DNA from: Flavobacteriaceae bacterium PS02337
Lineage (GTDB): Bacteria > Bacteroidota > Bacteroidia > Flavobacteriales > Flavobacteriaceae
Reading direction: 5' to 3'
NCBI GenBank assembly: GCA_029959285.1
Contig: JASCOE010000003.1
Location: 186,001-250,000, forward strand
DNA: 64,000 bases
Of the stretch, positions 7,715-17,531 are shown piece after piece. Position 1 is the stretch's first letter. Each line of letters begins with the position of its first letter. The position numbers were made by a program, and so were the translations under genes. Under the pieces are notes generated by a model. That model saw only the letters and a program-made list of their open reading frames with translations, was not told where the DNA came from and searched no databases.

Positions 7715-10700
7715 ATGTTTAAAAAATTTATACAAAGACCCGTACTCTCAACGGTAATATCTGTTATTATCGTCATCTTAGGTGTTTTAGGCCTAATTGA
7801 GTTACCGATTTCGCAATACCCAGATATTGCGCCTCCAACTGTAAATGTGGCGGCAAGTTATACTGGAGCGAATGCAGACGTAGTATTGAAAAGTATTGTA
7901 ATTCCGTTGGAAGAGCAAATCAATGGTGTAGAAAACATGACTTACATGACTTCTACAGCAACAAACGACGGAAATGCCTCAATCAAAATTTTCTTTAAAG
8001 TTGGAACAAATCCTGATTTAGCAGCGGTAAACGTTCAGAACAGGGTTTCTAGAGCAACGAGTTTATTGCCTGTTGAGGTAACCCAAGCGGGTGTAACCGT
8101 TACTAAAAGTCAGAGTAGTAACTTGTTGATTTTCTCTTTATATAGTGATGATAAAGCTTACGATCAGACGTTTCTTCAGAACTACGCGAAGATCAATCTT
8201 GTACCGCAAATTCAGCGTGTAGTTGGAGTAGGAGATGTGACCGTTTTTGGTGCAAAAGATTATTCTATGAGAATCTGGTTGAAACCAGATATAATGCAGC
8301 AATACAAACTGATTCCAAGTGATATTTCGGCAGCTTTAGCAGAACAAAATATCGAAGCGGCGCCAGGTAAATTCGGTGAAAACGGAAATCAAGCTTTTCA
8401 ATATGTAATCAAATACAAAGGACGTTTAACAAGCGCTCAAGAGTTTGAAAATATTGTTATAAAATCGGTTGGAAACGGGCAAATGTTGCGTCTTAAAGAT
8501 GTAGCAAAAGTAGAATTAGGTTCTTTAAGTTATTCTTCAACCATTAAAACAAACGGTGTAGAATCTGCAGCGATGGCAATTAGCCAAACACCAGGTTCGA
8601 ATGCACGTGACGTAATTATCAATTCTAAAAAATTAATTGAAGAAGCTGCGAAGAGTTTCCCGAAAGGAATGAAATATACCATTATGGTGGATGTCAACGA
8701 AAACTTGGATGCTTCTATTGAAAAAGTTATTCATACTTTGATTGAAGCTTTTATCTTGGTTTTCATCGTAGTATTTATTTTCCTTCAAGATTTTAGGTCA
8801 ACTTTAATTCCAGCGATTGCGGTTCCAGTTGCGATTGTAGGTACATTTTTCTTCCTGAATTTATTCGGATTTACGATCAACTTATTGACGCTTTTTGCAA
8901 TGGTACTTGCCATTGGTATTGTCGTCGATGATGCAATTGTCGTCGTCGAGGCCGTTCACGCCAAATTAGATGACGGATATAAATCGGCTAAAAAAGCGAC
9001 GATTCACGCGATGGACGAAATTTCTGGAGCGATTATTTCGATTACTTTAGTAATGGCTGCGGTATTTATTCCGGTAACATTTATTACAGGATCAACAGGG
9101 GTTTTCTACAAACAGTTTGGTATTACGCTGGCTGTTGCGATTATTCTTTCTGCCGTAAATGCCTTGACTTTGAGTCCAGCTTTATGTGCGCTTTTATTGA
9201 AACCACATGCAGACGATCATAAACATAAAAGTTATTTACAGCGTTTTTATACTTCTTTTAACGTTGCATTCGATAATGTTACTGAAAGATACAAGCGTTC
9301 CGTAAGTTTCCTTTCTGTGAAAAAATGGATTGCTTTGGGTTCTATTTTATTTGCAGGTTTGGCATTATTTTATATGATGAAAACTACACCTTCAGCTTTC
9401 GTTCCTTCGGAAGATCAAGGAACTGTTTTCGCCAATATTAGTTTGCCGCCATCAGCTTCTATGGAACGTTCTGATATAATCGCTAAAAGAGTTGATAGTA
9501 TTGCGAAGACTATTCCGGGAGTTAAAAATACACTTCGTATCGTTGGACAAAACTTCACCGCTGGAGCTGGTAGTGCTTACAGTATGGTTATTGTGAAATT
9601 GAAACCGTGGGATGAACGTGATTTAAGTGTTGATGATGTAATCGGACAGCTTTTTGCTAAAACAAGCGGTATTCGTGAAGCCAGTATTTTCTTTATTTCT
9701 CCGCCAACTATTCAAGGTTTTGGACAAAGTGGTGGATTTGAATTCCAATTGCAAGATAAAGGTGGACATACAACGGCCGAGTTCTTTAAAGTAAATAACG
9801 AATTTTTAGCAAAACTTGCTGAACGTCCTGAAATTCAATATGCGACAACACCATTTAATCCTGGTTTCCCGCAATATATGATGGACATTAATTTAGCGAA
9901 AGCGAAAGATGCAGGAGTTTCTGTAAACACGATTCTTTCTACAATGCAAGGATATTATGGTGGATTGTATGCTTCGAATTTCAATAAATTCGGAAAACAA
10001 TACCGTGTAATGGTTCAAGCTGCTCCAGAATTCAGAGCTAACACAGAAGGATTAAATAAAATATTCGTTCGTAACAGCGCAGGAAATATGGCGCCAATTA
10101 CGGAGTTCGTAAAAATGACAAGAGTTTTTGGACCAGAATCGATTTCGAGATTTAACTTGTTTACGTCTATTTCGATTACGGGAGCGCCAAAACCAGGTTA
10201 TAGTTCTGGAGATGCGATTAAAGCAATTCAAGAAGTGGCGGCAGAAAATCTTCCTGCGGGTTATGGTTACGAATTTTCTGGATTAACGCGTGAGGAATTA
10301 GCTTCTGGAAGTGAAACGATATTCATCTTTATTTTATGTTTGGTTTTCGTTTATTTCTTATTAAGTGCGCAATATGAAAGTTATATTTTACCATTTGCGG
10401 TATTATTCTCAATTCCGTTTGGATTGGCTGGAGCGTATTTGTTCTCGATTATCTTCAAATTGAATAGTAATATTTATTTGCAGATTTCATTAATCATGCT
10501 TATTGGACTTCTGGCGAAGAATGGTATTTTGATTGTCGAATTTGCTTTAGATAGAAGAAGAAAAGGTCTTCCAATTGTAGAAGCAGCAATTGAGGGTGCC
10601 GTAGCACGTTTACGTCCAATTTTGATGACTTCATTCGCCTTTATTTTAGGATTAGTGCCGTTGATGTTTGCTTCTGGAGCAGGAGCTGTTGGTAACAAAT

Positions 10701-10885
10701 CAATTGGTACAGGAGCTGTAGGAGGTATGTTGATTGGAACAATCTTGGGAGTTTTCGTAATTCCGGTATTGTTTATCATTTTTCAAACCTTACAAGAAAA
10801 AATTAGCGGACCTGCAAAAGACGGTTATGATGATGACGATGACGATGAAGACGAAATTCATTTAATAGAAGCTCACAAAGAGTAA
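7715..10885 (+). CDS. RND multidrug efflux transporter (AcrB/MexB class, HAE-1)
   Basis: A 1056-residue pump, full length for the HAE-1 family. N-terminal FIQRPVLSTVISVIIVILG is TM1, followed by the porter/docking region. Motifs seen are GIVVDDAIVVVEAV in TM4 (the D-D proton relay), FLQDFRSTLIPAIAVPVAIVG, and in the second half LLAKNGILIVEFA with RLRPILMTSFAFILG. The C terminus carries an Asp-rich tail (DDDDDDEDE), which is unusual but harmless-looking. It uses the proton gradient to expel drugs or other amphiphiles through the outer-membrane channel. It sits between the adaptor (6 nt) and the TolC-like gene (18 nt). Confidence 0.96.
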   Translation: MFKKFIQRPVLSTVISVIIVILGVLGLIELPISQYPDIAPPTVNVAASYTGANADVVLKSIVIPLEEQINGVENMTYMTSTATNDGNASIKIFFKVGTNPDLAAVNVQNRVSRATSLLPVEVTQAGVTVTKSQSSNLLIFSLYSDDKAYDQTFLQNYAKINLVPQIQRVVGVGDVTVFGAKDYSMRIWLKPDIMQQYKLIPSDISAALAEQNIEAAPGKFGENGNQAFQYVIKYKGRLTSAQEFENIVIKSVGNGQMLRLKDVAKVELGSLSYSSTIKTNGVESAAMAISQTPGSNARDVIINSKKLIEEAAKSFPKGMKYTIMVDVNENLDASIEKVIHTLIEAFILVFIVVFIFLQDFRSTLIPAIAVPVAIVGTFFFLNLFGFTINLLTLFAMVLAIGIVVDDAIVVVEAVHAKLDDGYKSAKKATIHAMDEISGAIISITLVMAAVFIPVTFITGSTGVFYKQFGITLAVAIILSAVNALTLSPALCALLLKPHADDHKHKSYLQRFYTSFNVAFDNVTERYKRSVSFLSVKKWIALGSILFAGLALFYMMKTTPSAFVPSEDQGTVFANISLPPSASMERSDIIAKRVDSIAKTIPGVKNTLRIVGQNFTAGAGSAYSMVIVKLKPWDERDLSVDDVIGQLFAKTSGIREASIFFISPPTIQGFGQSGGFEFQLQDKGGHTTAEFFKVNNEFLAKLAERPEIQYATTPFNPGFPQYMMDINLAKAKDAGVSVNTILSTMQGYYGGLYASNFNKFGKQYRVMVQAAPEFRANTEGLNKIFVRNSAGNMAPITEFVKMTRVFGPESISRFNLFTSISITGAPKPGYSSGDAIKAIQEVAAENLPAGYGYEFSGLTREELASGSETIFIFILCLVFVYFLLSAQYESYILPFAVLFSIPFGLAGAYLFSIIFKLNSNIYLQISLIMLIGLLAKNGILIVEFALDRRRKGLPIVEAAIEGAVARLRPILMTSFAFILGLVPLMFASGAGAVGNKSIGTGAVGGMLIGTILGVFVIPVLFIIFQTLQEKISGPAKDGYDDDDDDEDEIHLIEAHKE

Positions 10886-10903
10886 AATTTAATTACAAAA
10901 AAG

Positions 10904-12310
10904 ATGACGAATAGTTCAAATAAATATATTTTACTGGTAATAACAGCCGCACTTATTAGTGCGTGCTCTGTTACCAAGAAATACGAACGTCCTACTGATT
11001 TAAAAACAGATAAATTGTATCGCGATCAGTCTTCTACAGATTCGACTTCAATTGCAGATATGCCTTGGAATACGGTTTTTAAAGATGAAAAACTGAATGC
11101 TTTAATTCAAAAAGGTTTAGATCAGAACTTAAATCTAAAAAATGCAATTGAGAATATTGTGCAGGCAAGAGCTTCTTTACGTCAGAGTAAATTGGCTTAT
11201 TACCCTACGTTACAATTAGATGCAAATGCTACACACAATAAACAATCTCAGGCTGGACTTAACTTTCCTGCGGGAATTAATATCAATACCTTAACAACAA
11301 CTTACAAATTAGGGGTAAGTACTTCTTGGGAAGTTGATGTTTGGGGAAAACTAAGCAGTTCTAAAAGAGCAGCTTTGGCAACATATTTAGCAACAGATGC
11401 GGCAAAACAAGCAGTTCAAACACAATTAATTGCTGATATTGCTAACAACTATTTCTTGCTTTTAGCATATGATAAACAGTTAGAAATTACAGAAGCAACT
11501 TTAGAAAGCCGTATTAAAAATGTTGAAACAATTAAAGCATTAAAAGAAGGCGCAATTGTTACTGGAGCTGCTGTTGTTCAAAGTGAAGCCAATCAGCATG
11601 CAGCAGAAGTTTTGATTCCAGATTTAAAACAAAACATTCGCGAGACAGAAAATGCCTTAAATATTTTACTTGGACAAACGCCTGGACATATTGAAAGAGG
11701 AGAATTAGGAACACAGATTATTCCTGAGAAAATTGCAATCGGAATGCCTGCTCAATTATTAAATAATCGTCCAGATGTCCGTCAAGCGGAATTTAATTTC
11801 AGAGTGGCTTTTGAATCGACTAATTTGGCGAAGACTTATTTCTATCCAAGTTTAACGCTAACGGCTAGTACTGGATTTTCTAATTTAGAATTAAAGGATT
11901 TCTTTAGTAATTCTATTTTCTACTCGATTATCGGCGGATTGACACAGCCTTTATTTAATCAGGGATTGAATAAAATGAGGTTAACAACAGCGCAGTCACA
12001 ACAATTGCAAGCGTATAATAATTTTCAGCAAAGTCTTTTAGTGGCTGGTCAGGAAGTTTCGAATGCATTATATTCTTACGAAATGGCTGTTGAAAAAGAA
12101 GATTCAAGAAAAAAACAAATTGAAGCTTTAGAAAAAGCAGTCGATTTTACACAACAGCTTTTAGAATACAGTTCTGCTACTAATTATACAGATGTATTAA
12201 CATCAGAACAAAACCTTTTGGCAGCGCAATTAAGCGGAATCAATGATAATTTGCAAAAGCTGCAAGCCGTTGTTGACTTGTACAGAGCTTTAGGTGGAGG
12301 TTGGAAATAA
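10904..12310 (+). CDS. TolC/NodT-type outer-membrane efflux channel lipoprotein
   Basis: A 468-residue outer-membrane factor with lipobox I-S-A-C (C21) and two OEP repeats made of long alpha-helical hairpins and short beta strands. Visible signatures are DMPWNTVFKDEKLNALIQKGL, the GIGMPAQLLNNRPDVRQAEF block joining the two repeats, and TGFSNLELKD with PLFNQG in the second. It completes the tripartite pump, forming the trimeric channel across the outer membrane. The operon appears to end at the hairpin at 12493. Confidence 0.94.
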   Translation: MTNSSNKYILLVITAALISACSVTKKYERPTDLKTDKLYRDQSSTDSTSIADMPWNTVFKDEKLNALIQKGLDQNLNLKNAIENIVQARASLRQSKLAYYPTLQLDANATHNKQSQAGLNFPAGININTLTTTYKLGVSTSWEVDVWGKLSSSKRAALATYLATDAAKQAVQTQLIADIANNYFLLLAYDKQLEITEATLESRIKNVETIKALKEGAIVTGAAVVQSEANQHAAEVLIPDLKQNIRETENALNILLGQTPGHIERGELGTQIIPEKIAIGMPAQLLNNRPDVRQAEFNFRVAFESTNLAKTYFYPSLTLTASTGFSNLELKDFFSNSIFYSIIGGLTQPLFNQGLNKMRLTTAQSQQLQAYNNFQQSLLVAGQEVSNALYSYEMAVEKEDSRKKQIEALEKAVDFTQQLLEYSSATNYTDVLTSEQNLLAAQLSGINDNLQKLQAVVDLYRALGGGWK

Positions 12311-12492
12311 AATATTCATAATTTGAAAAAATAACCGTTTGTCGGAAATATTATACCTTTCATCTATTTAATTGTTAATTATTAGAGAATTGAATTTACC
12401 TTTGAAACGGTTAAAAGATTTAAAGAATACTTAAAGTTCCACCACGATCAAAATCATTTCGATGATTGCTTAAATTAAATAAAAACATGACT

Positions 12493-12523
12493 AAAAACGC
12501 CTCAGAAATGAGGCGTTTTTTTT
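12493..12523. terminator. Strong intrinsic terminator after the RND operon
   Basis: A 12-bp perfect stem (12493-12504 with 12509-12520) with a GAAA tetraloop and eight T residues. It lies in the 345-nt gap 12311-12655. The rest of that gap is AT-rich, and the only other signal noticed is a weak TACTTTAG at 12609 that may be part of the next gene's promoter. Confidence 0.9.
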
Positions 12524-12655
12524 GAAATGTATATCGGCTGAAAAGTTCTATTCGTCGATTAGTTTCGTGTTTCCGTATAATGAATGCAATAAATTTAAAT
12601 ATTGGCATTACTTTAGATTCATATCTACTAAAATTAATATTTAAAACTAAAGATC

Positions 12656-13141
12656 ATGAAAAAATTAGTATTCGCCTCAGTACTCTTTATGAGTGTTTTT
12701 TTCGCCCAAGCGCAAGTATCAATCAATGTAAATATTGGAACGCCGCCAAATTGGGGACCGCAAGGTTACGATGACAGCAGATACTATTTTCTGCCAGATA
12801 TCGATGTATATTACGATGTAAATCAAAGCGTATTTATCTATGACAACGGTGGAAAATGGATGCGTGAAAAAAGACTTCCATCAAGATACAGAAATTATGA
12901 TTTGTATTCTGGTTACAAAGTTGTATTAACAGATTATAGAGGAGATGCACCTTATAGTTATCATACTAAACACGTAAAAGCATATCCAAAAGGCTATCAT
13001 GGAAAACCTCAAAAAAATAGAGGAGAAAAACCAAAAGGCAACAACGGAAACCACTACGGAAATGCTAAAGGAAACAAAGGAAAAAATAACTCCAAACAGT
13101 CAGACAAAAACCACGATCACGGAAACGGTAAACACCGTTAA
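12656..13141 (+). CDS. Small exported protein with a basic Gly/Asn/Lys/His tail
   Basis: A 161-residue protein with a clear signal peptide (residues 1-19, cleavage after A-Q-A). The mature N-terminal half (20-105) is aromatic-rich: GPQGYDDSRYYFLPDIDVYYDVN then FIYDNGGKWMREKRLPSRYRNYDLYSGYKVVLTDYRG. Such exported proteins are common in Flavobacterium but have no assigned role. The last 55 residues are low complexity (K, G, N, H), probably disordered and cationic, and could bind acidic polymer or nucleic acid. It is monocistronic between two terminators. Function unknown. Confidence 0.75.
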   Translation: MKKLVFASVLFMSVFFAQAQVSINVNIGTPPNWGPQGYDDSRYYFLPDIDVYYDVNQSVFIYDNGGKWMREKRLPSRYRNYDLYSGYKVVLTDYRGDAPYSYHTKHVKAYPKGYHGKPQKNRGEKPKGNNGNHYGNAKGNKGKNNSKQSDKNHDHGNGKHR

Positions 13142-13160
13142 TTCTAAACATGACTAAAAG

Positions 13161-13187
13161 AAAACGTCCCGAATTTCGGGACGTTTT
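13161..13187. terminator. Bidirectional terminator between convergent genes
   Basis: A 12-bp stem (13161-13172 with 13176-13187) carries A-tract and T-tract on opposite sides. It serves both the exported protein (+) and the end of the leftward fucP operon (-). Confidence 0.9.
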
Positions 13188-13210
13188 TGATTTTATATAT
13201 AATTGGATTT

Positions 13211-14515
13211 TTATTCTGAAACCGCTTTTACTTTATGACCAAAAACTCCGAAAGAAAGAATAATCAAAAAGCAAACCAACGGAATAATATATCCAGACTG
13301 AATATCATCATGGTTCATATCGATTAAAGTTCCCATTCCGTACGGAATAATCGCACCTCCAACAATCGACATTACTAACCAAGAAGAACCAGTTTCTGTA
13401 TTCGATTTTAAACCTTTAATTCCTAAAGAAAAGATTGTCGGAAACATAATTGACATGAAGAATCCAATTCCTCCAAGAGCGTAGATAACAACGATTCCTG
13501 TACCGTAAATAGCAACAAGACAAAGAATAACACTCATTACACAATAAATAGAAAGTAAAACGTAATCTTTGACAAATTTTAAAAAGAATGTTCCAATAAA
13601 ACGTCCCGCCATAAAAAGGAAACCATAAATTCCTAAATAATATCCAGCTGTTTTTTCATCCAATCCAGCTCCTTGTTGCGCAATTCTGATGAAGAAACTT
13701 GTAATGCAAACTTGAGCTCCAACATAGAAAAATTGAGCAGCAACTCCCCAGCTTAAATGTCTGAATTTTAAAACAGAGAAAAATCCTGGTTTAACTTCAG
13801 CTTCGGTATGAGTTACTTTCATCGAAGGCAATTGTACAAAGTAGAATATAATGGCAACCAAAACTAAAATGCTTCCTAATACAATATAAGGCATTTTTAC
13901 AGAAGCCGCTTCACCTAATAAATAAGCCGCTTTTTCAGCCTCAGGCATTGCCGCCATTTGTTCTTTGGTATGGTTTGTTCCTGAAAGAATGAATAACGAG
14001 CCCACAATAGGAGCAACCATCGCAGCTAACCCGTTGAAAGAAGCCGCTAAATTTAATCTTTTAGAAGAAGATTCGGCCGGTCCTAATATCGCTGCGTATG
14101 GATTTGCACTTGTTTCTAATATGGTTAAACCACAACCAATTACAAATAAAGCGAATAAAAATAATTCATAAGTTCTAGTGTTTGCTGCTGGTACAAATAA
14201 AAATGCTCCAACGGCAAAAACTAATAAACCAGTTATAATACTGTTTTTATAACCAAATCTTTTAATTAGCATTCCCGCAGGAATTGCCATTATAAAATAA
14301 GCAAAGAATACAGAAGTATCAATTAAAGTAGATTGGCGGTTGTTTAATTCACACGCTTTTTTCAAGTGCGGAATCAAAACTGAATCTAAATTGTGGGCCA
14401 TTCCCCACAGAAAAAATAGGCATGTAACGAGAATAAAAGGCAGAAGATATTGTTTTTGATTTCCGCCTTCTGACGGCACTTCATGTTGATCGCCAGCTTG
14501 GTTTGTAATTTGCAT
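13211..14515 (-). CDS. fucP: L-fucose:H+ symporter FucP (MFS)
   Basis: A 434-residue, 12-helix MFS permease. Family features are LFFLWGMAHNLD...LIPHLKK in helix 1, the ILETSANPYA block (Glu equal to E135 of E. coli FucP), AQFFYVGAQVCITSFFIRIA, FMSIMFPTIFSLGIKGL and SSWLVMSIVGGAIIPYGMG. Compared with the E. coli sequence as I recall it, the proton-relay Asp46 position reads Ser45 here, with Asp44 just before it. It is the last gene of the leftward operon headed by the SBP/CoA-transferase pairs, and with the divergent fucose-type oxidation genes it points to L-fucose uptake. L-galactose or L-rhamnose transport is not excluded. Confidence 0.85.
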   Translation of the reverse strand: MQITNQAGDQHEVPSEGGNQKQYLLPFILVTCLFFLWGMAHNLDSVLIPHLKKACELNNRQSTLIDTSVFFAYFIMAIPAGMLIKRFGYKNSIITGLLVFAVGAFLFVPAANTRTYELFLFALFVIGCGLTILETSANPYAAILGPAESSSKRLNLAASFNGLAAMVAPIVGSLFILSGTNHTKEQMAAMPEAEKAAYLLGEAASVKMPYIVLGSILVLVAIIFYFVQLPSMKVTHTEAEVKPGFFSVLKFRHLSWGVAAQFFYVGAQVCITSFFIRIAQQGAGLDEKTAGYYLGIYGFLFMAGRFIGTFFLKFVKDYVLLSIYCVMSVILCLVAIYGTGIVVIYALGGIGFFMSIMFPTIFSLGIKGLKSNTETGSSWLVMSIVGGAIIPYGMGTLIDMNHDDIQSGYIIPLVCFLIILSFGVFGHKVKAVSE

Positions 14516-14562
14516 TGTTTAGATAGTTTTTAGTTGTTTTTTTATGGTTCAGAGGTTCAAAG

Positions 14563-14618
14563 TGACAAAGGTTCAAAGTGAAGAAACCTTTTTTCCTCTG
14601 CACCTTTGAACCTTTGTT
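14563..14618. repeat. Intergenic palindromic repeat (GGTTCAAAG family)
   Basis: ACAAAGGTTCAAAGTG at 14565-14580 pairs with CACCTTTGAACCTTTGTT at 14601-14618, separated by a T-rich loop. It lies in the 113-nt gap between fucP and the MaoC gene and could fold as an mRNA hairpin without fully ending transcription. Confidence 0.75.
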
Positions 14619-14628
14619 CCTAAAAAGA

Positions 14629-15069
14629 TTATTTCTTTTTCACTAAAAGTAAATGATCACATACCAAAACGACTTCACCGCGTTGGTTAATGATTTCTAC
14701 GTGTTCTGTTACAGTTCCCATTTCTGGATTTTTGGCTTCTCCTTTTTCAGAAATTGTAATTTCAGAATGAATAGTGTCGCCAATATGAACAGGTTTTACG
14801 AAACGCATTTTGTCGTAACCTCTAGAAAAAGCTTCAGGATTTATTTCTGATGCCGTTAATCCGATTCCGATGGCAAAAACCATTGTTCCGTGGGCAATTC
14901 TCTGTCCGAATGGCTGAGTTTTACACCATTCTTCATCCATGTGGTGCGGGAAGAAATCCCCAGTGTGTCCGGCGTGAACTACAAAATCAGTTTCTGTAAT
15001 CGTTCTGCCTAAAGTTACTCGTTTGTCGTCGATTTGATAATCTTCGAAAAAAGTCGATTTAAAATACAT
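14629..15069 (-). CDS. MaoC-family (hot-dog fold) enoyl-CoA hydratase/dehydratase
   Basis: A 146-residue single hot-dog domain. The hydratase-2 signature is seen as TGDFFPHH, giving catalytic D38 and H43, although the usual Asn two residues after the Asp is Phe40. G-x-R-I-A-H-G-T-M follows as the CoA/substrate loop. Family members add or remove water on CoA- or ACP-linked acyl chains. It sits between a Gfo/Idh/MocA oxidoreductase and fucP, downstream of two family III CoA-transferases, so a CoA-ester intermediate in this pathway is plausible. The actual substrate is unknown. Confidence 0.88.
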   Translation of the reverse strand: MYFKSTFFEDYQIDDKRVTLGRTITETDFVVHAGHTGDFFPHHMDEEWCKTQPFGQRIAHGTMVFAIGIGLTASEINPEAFSRGYDKMRFVKPVHIGDTIHSEITISEKGEAKNPEMGTVTEHVEIINQRGEVVLVCDHLLLVKKK

Positions 15070-15167
15070 ATTATAGATATTTTTTGTCGGCCTTACTTTA
15101 AAAAATACGTTTGTTTTGAAGAAGGCTTAAATTTGTTTTTTTTTGGTTTTGAAATATAGTGTTTTAA

Positions 15168-16241
15168 TTACACTTCATCAAAAGAAATTCCACCGTTTTT
15201 ACTGCTCGCATAACAAGCTTCTACCACTTTCATAGTACCTAACACATCTTGAACGCTAGCAGATAATATTTCGTCAGAACCCTCTTTGTAACGCATCAAA
15301 TTAGACATTGCGCCAATAAAAGCTTCAGGAAACCATGAACCTTCTAATTTTACTTCTGTCCATTCGTATTCATTTTCATTATCTTTTTTCGGCAACGCAT
15401 ACTCAAAAACATCTGGCAAACCGTCAGGATAATTCATCAACAAGCCCATTTTTGCTTTAATCGCGCCTTTTGTTCCTTCCCATTTAATGTAACTTTCTTC
15501 GTGCTTTGGACCAAAATGATGATCGTGATTCGTATTGATTACAACATGTTTATCTTCTCCATAATCTAAAATAATCGTAGATCGGCTTGATGATAATTTT
15601 TTAAGCGGATGTTTCGCCGTTTTTGCCAGTACACTTTTAGGATTTCCAAGAAAAGATCGAATGCAATCAATATAATGAACACTGTGGAAAAGAATCTCCA
15701 ATCTAGGATGTTCTTTAATTAAAGGAAACAATTCCCAAGGTGTATTTACAGTTACTTTGAATTCTAGATCGTATAATTCTCCAATAATTCCTTGATCGAT
15801 TAAATATCTCGCCGCACTTACAAATGAAGCAAAACGCAGTTGAAAGTTAATGGCAGCAACTAAATTTTTTCTTTCGCAAACCGCTACAATTTCTCTTGCT
15901 TGAGCCAAATCATTTCCCATTGGTTTCTGAATCAAAACTGCAGCGCCATCTGGCAATTGTTCTAAAATTTCGATGTATTGATCAGGTAAAACCGTAATAT
16001 CGTAAACAGCATTTGATGGCGCATTTTTTACGGCATCAGCAACACTTTCAAAAACATGATCGATTTTGAATTGTTTCTGTAAATCATAAGCTTTTGAAAT
16101 CGTTCTGTTGGTTATACCAAAAACTTTAAAACCAGCCATTTCGTAAGCAGGAAGATGCGCATCTTTTACAATACCGCTCGCTCCAATAATTACAATGGGC
16201 TGTTCTGTTTGGGGAAGTAAAGGTTTATAGGGAATATTCAT
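15168..16241 (-). CDS. Gfo/Idh/MocA-family oxidoreductase
   Basis: A 357-residue NAD(P)-dependent oxidoreductase. The Rossmann start is IVIIGASGIVKDAHLPAY, the sugar-binding K is in LIQKPMGND (QKP in place of EKP), and the second domain carries FHSVHYIDCIRSFLG, where the His/Asp pair sits in the usual substrate site. Family members oxidise or reduce sugars and inositols at one hydroxyl. It is 33 nt downstream of a solute-binding-like gene and 98 nt upstream of the MaoC gene, so it belongs to the same leftward operon. The substrate is inferred only from context (deoxy-sugar or a sugar acid). Confidence 0.88.
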   Translation of the reverse strand: MNIPYKPLLPQTEQPIVIIGASGIVKDAHLPAYEMAGFKVFGITNRTISKAYDLQKQFKIDHVFESVADAVKNAPSNAVYDITVLPDQYIEILEQLPDGAAVLIQKPMGNDLAQAREIVAVCERKNLVAAINFQLRFASFVSAARYLIDQGIIGELYDLEFKVTVNTPWELFPLIKEHPRLEILFHSVHYIDCIRSFLGNPKSVLAKTAKHPLKKLSSSRSTIILDYGEDKHVVINTNHDHHFGPKHEESYIKWEGTKGAIKAKMGLLMNYPDGLPDVFEYALPKKDNENEYEWTEVKLEGSWFPEAFIGAMSNLMRYKEGSDEILSASVQDVLGTMKVVEACYASSKNGGISFDEV

Positions 16242-16274
16242 TTGTTCTATATTTTGAAATTAAGCCTGCCAAGT

Positions 16275-17531
16275 TTAATTTTTGACAGAGCCGTGTAATG
16301 TTGTTCCTTGACTTAGTTTTCTTATTTTATTTTGAGTTTCTTCTAAAAGTATTTCAGACGAAATATCAGTTTCAATAGCTTTTAAAACAGTGCCGTCAAT
16401 CAATTCGGCTACTTTTGGCCAGATTGGAGTTTGAGGTAATGTTAATGCATTTTCATGAAGCATTTCGAGTTTATGATAGAATGGAATCAAAGTATTAATT
16501 TCTGCATCTTTCCAAGTCGATTTTCTGCATCCAATTCCGCCTTCTGTGGTTAATAATTTATCACTTTCGGGCGTTGTTGCAAAACGTAAAAAATCATAAG
16601 CCAATTTTTTGTGTTTGCTTCCAGAACCAATGGTATACAACCAATATACATTTAAAGAAGCTGTTTTGTGACCTGGATCAGATGGGAGGGAAGTGATATC
16701 AATTTTTCCTTTCACTTTCGATTCTTCAATCACTTCAGCCATAGATGCAAATCCGAACCAGTTGATTGCCATTGCCGCTTGCCCTTCGGCGAAAGCCAAA
16801 CCTGCTTCAACCGAACCAAATTCTCTCGATTTTGGATGAACTGCATTTTTGTCATTGACCATTTTTCGATAAAAATCCAATGCTTTTATTGCCGCTTCGT
16901 TATGAATATCAATCTGATTTTTTTTGTTTAATAAAGAACCGCCGCGTGTCCATAATTGCAGACAGAAGTCAAAAACCATATTGTGTCCGTCAGGATAATT
17001 GGCAAAAACAGCACCGTATAAATTTTGTTCGGGACGATTAAAAAATGTGGCAATTTCTGTAAATTCCTGCCATGTTTTTGGCGTATCAAGTTCGTAACCA
17101 AACTGCTTTTTAAAATTCTCTTTTTCTGTTTCGTTTTCGAATAAATCTTTTCTGTAAATCAGACATTCTGGTCCATCGTGAAAAGGAAGTCCGAAAATGC
17201 CATTGCTTAATTTCTGCAAATGCAAAAGCGATTTATGCCATCCAAAAGGATAATTTTCAGGCGGATTTTCTCCAATTAATGAAAACAAATTAAGAACCGC
17301 ATTTTCGTTTGCAGCATCATAAATCCAATCGGTATTGATGTGCGCGATATCCCATTTTCCTTCTTTTAAACCTTTATCTGAAATTGTGGTTTCATATAAA
17401 TCATGAAGTTCTAATGCAACCATTTCCGCTTCAATCTTTATATTGTTTTGAAGTGAAAATGCATCCCATAATTTTCGAAGTGTACTTTCGAAAGGATCGA
17501 ATTTACGAACGGCGATTCTAATTTTTTCCAT
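16275..17531 (-). CDS. Solute-binding-protein-fold protein lacking a signal peptide (module 1)
   Basis: A 418-residue protein with the fold pattern of ABC sugar-binding proteins (SBP family 1): PFHDGPECLIYRKDLFE, DTPKTWQEFTEIA, QAAMAINWFGF and YWLYTIGSGSKHKKLAYDFLRF. It starts directly with the first core strand (MEKIRIAVRKFDP). There is no hydrophobic signal and no lipobox Cys, so it should stay in the cytoplasm. No ABC permease or ATPase lies nearby. Its ATG shares one base with the stop of a family III CoA-transferase (TAATG), showing tight translational coupling. A cytosolic binding or chaperone role for that enzyme's substrate is my inference. Confidence 0.85.
   Translation of the reverse strand: MEKIRIAVRKFDPFESTLRKLWDAFSLQNNIKIEAEMVALELHDLYETTISDKGLKEGKWDIAHINTDWIYDAANENAVLNLFSLIGENPPENYPFGWHKSLLHLQKLSNGIFGLPFHDGPECLIYRKDLFENETEKENFKKQFGYELDTPKTWQEFTEIATFFNRPEQNLYGAVFANYPDGHNMVFDFCLQLWTRGGSLLNKKNQIDIHNEAAIKALDFYRKMVNDKNAVHPKSREFGSVEAGLAFAEGQAAMAINWFGFASMAEVIEESKVKGKIDITSLPSDPGHKTASLNVYWLYTIGSGSKHKKLAYDFLRFATTPESDKLLTTEGGIGCRKSTWKDAEINTLIPFYHKLEMLHENALTLPQTPIWPKVAELIDGTVLKAIETDISSEILLEETQNKIRKLSQGTTLHGSVKN

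Noticed and set aside
12420-12774. Two short overlapping frames between the RND operon and the exported protein
   Set aside because: One crosses the terminator at 12493 and the other runs into the real gene in another frame; no signal, no family pattern.
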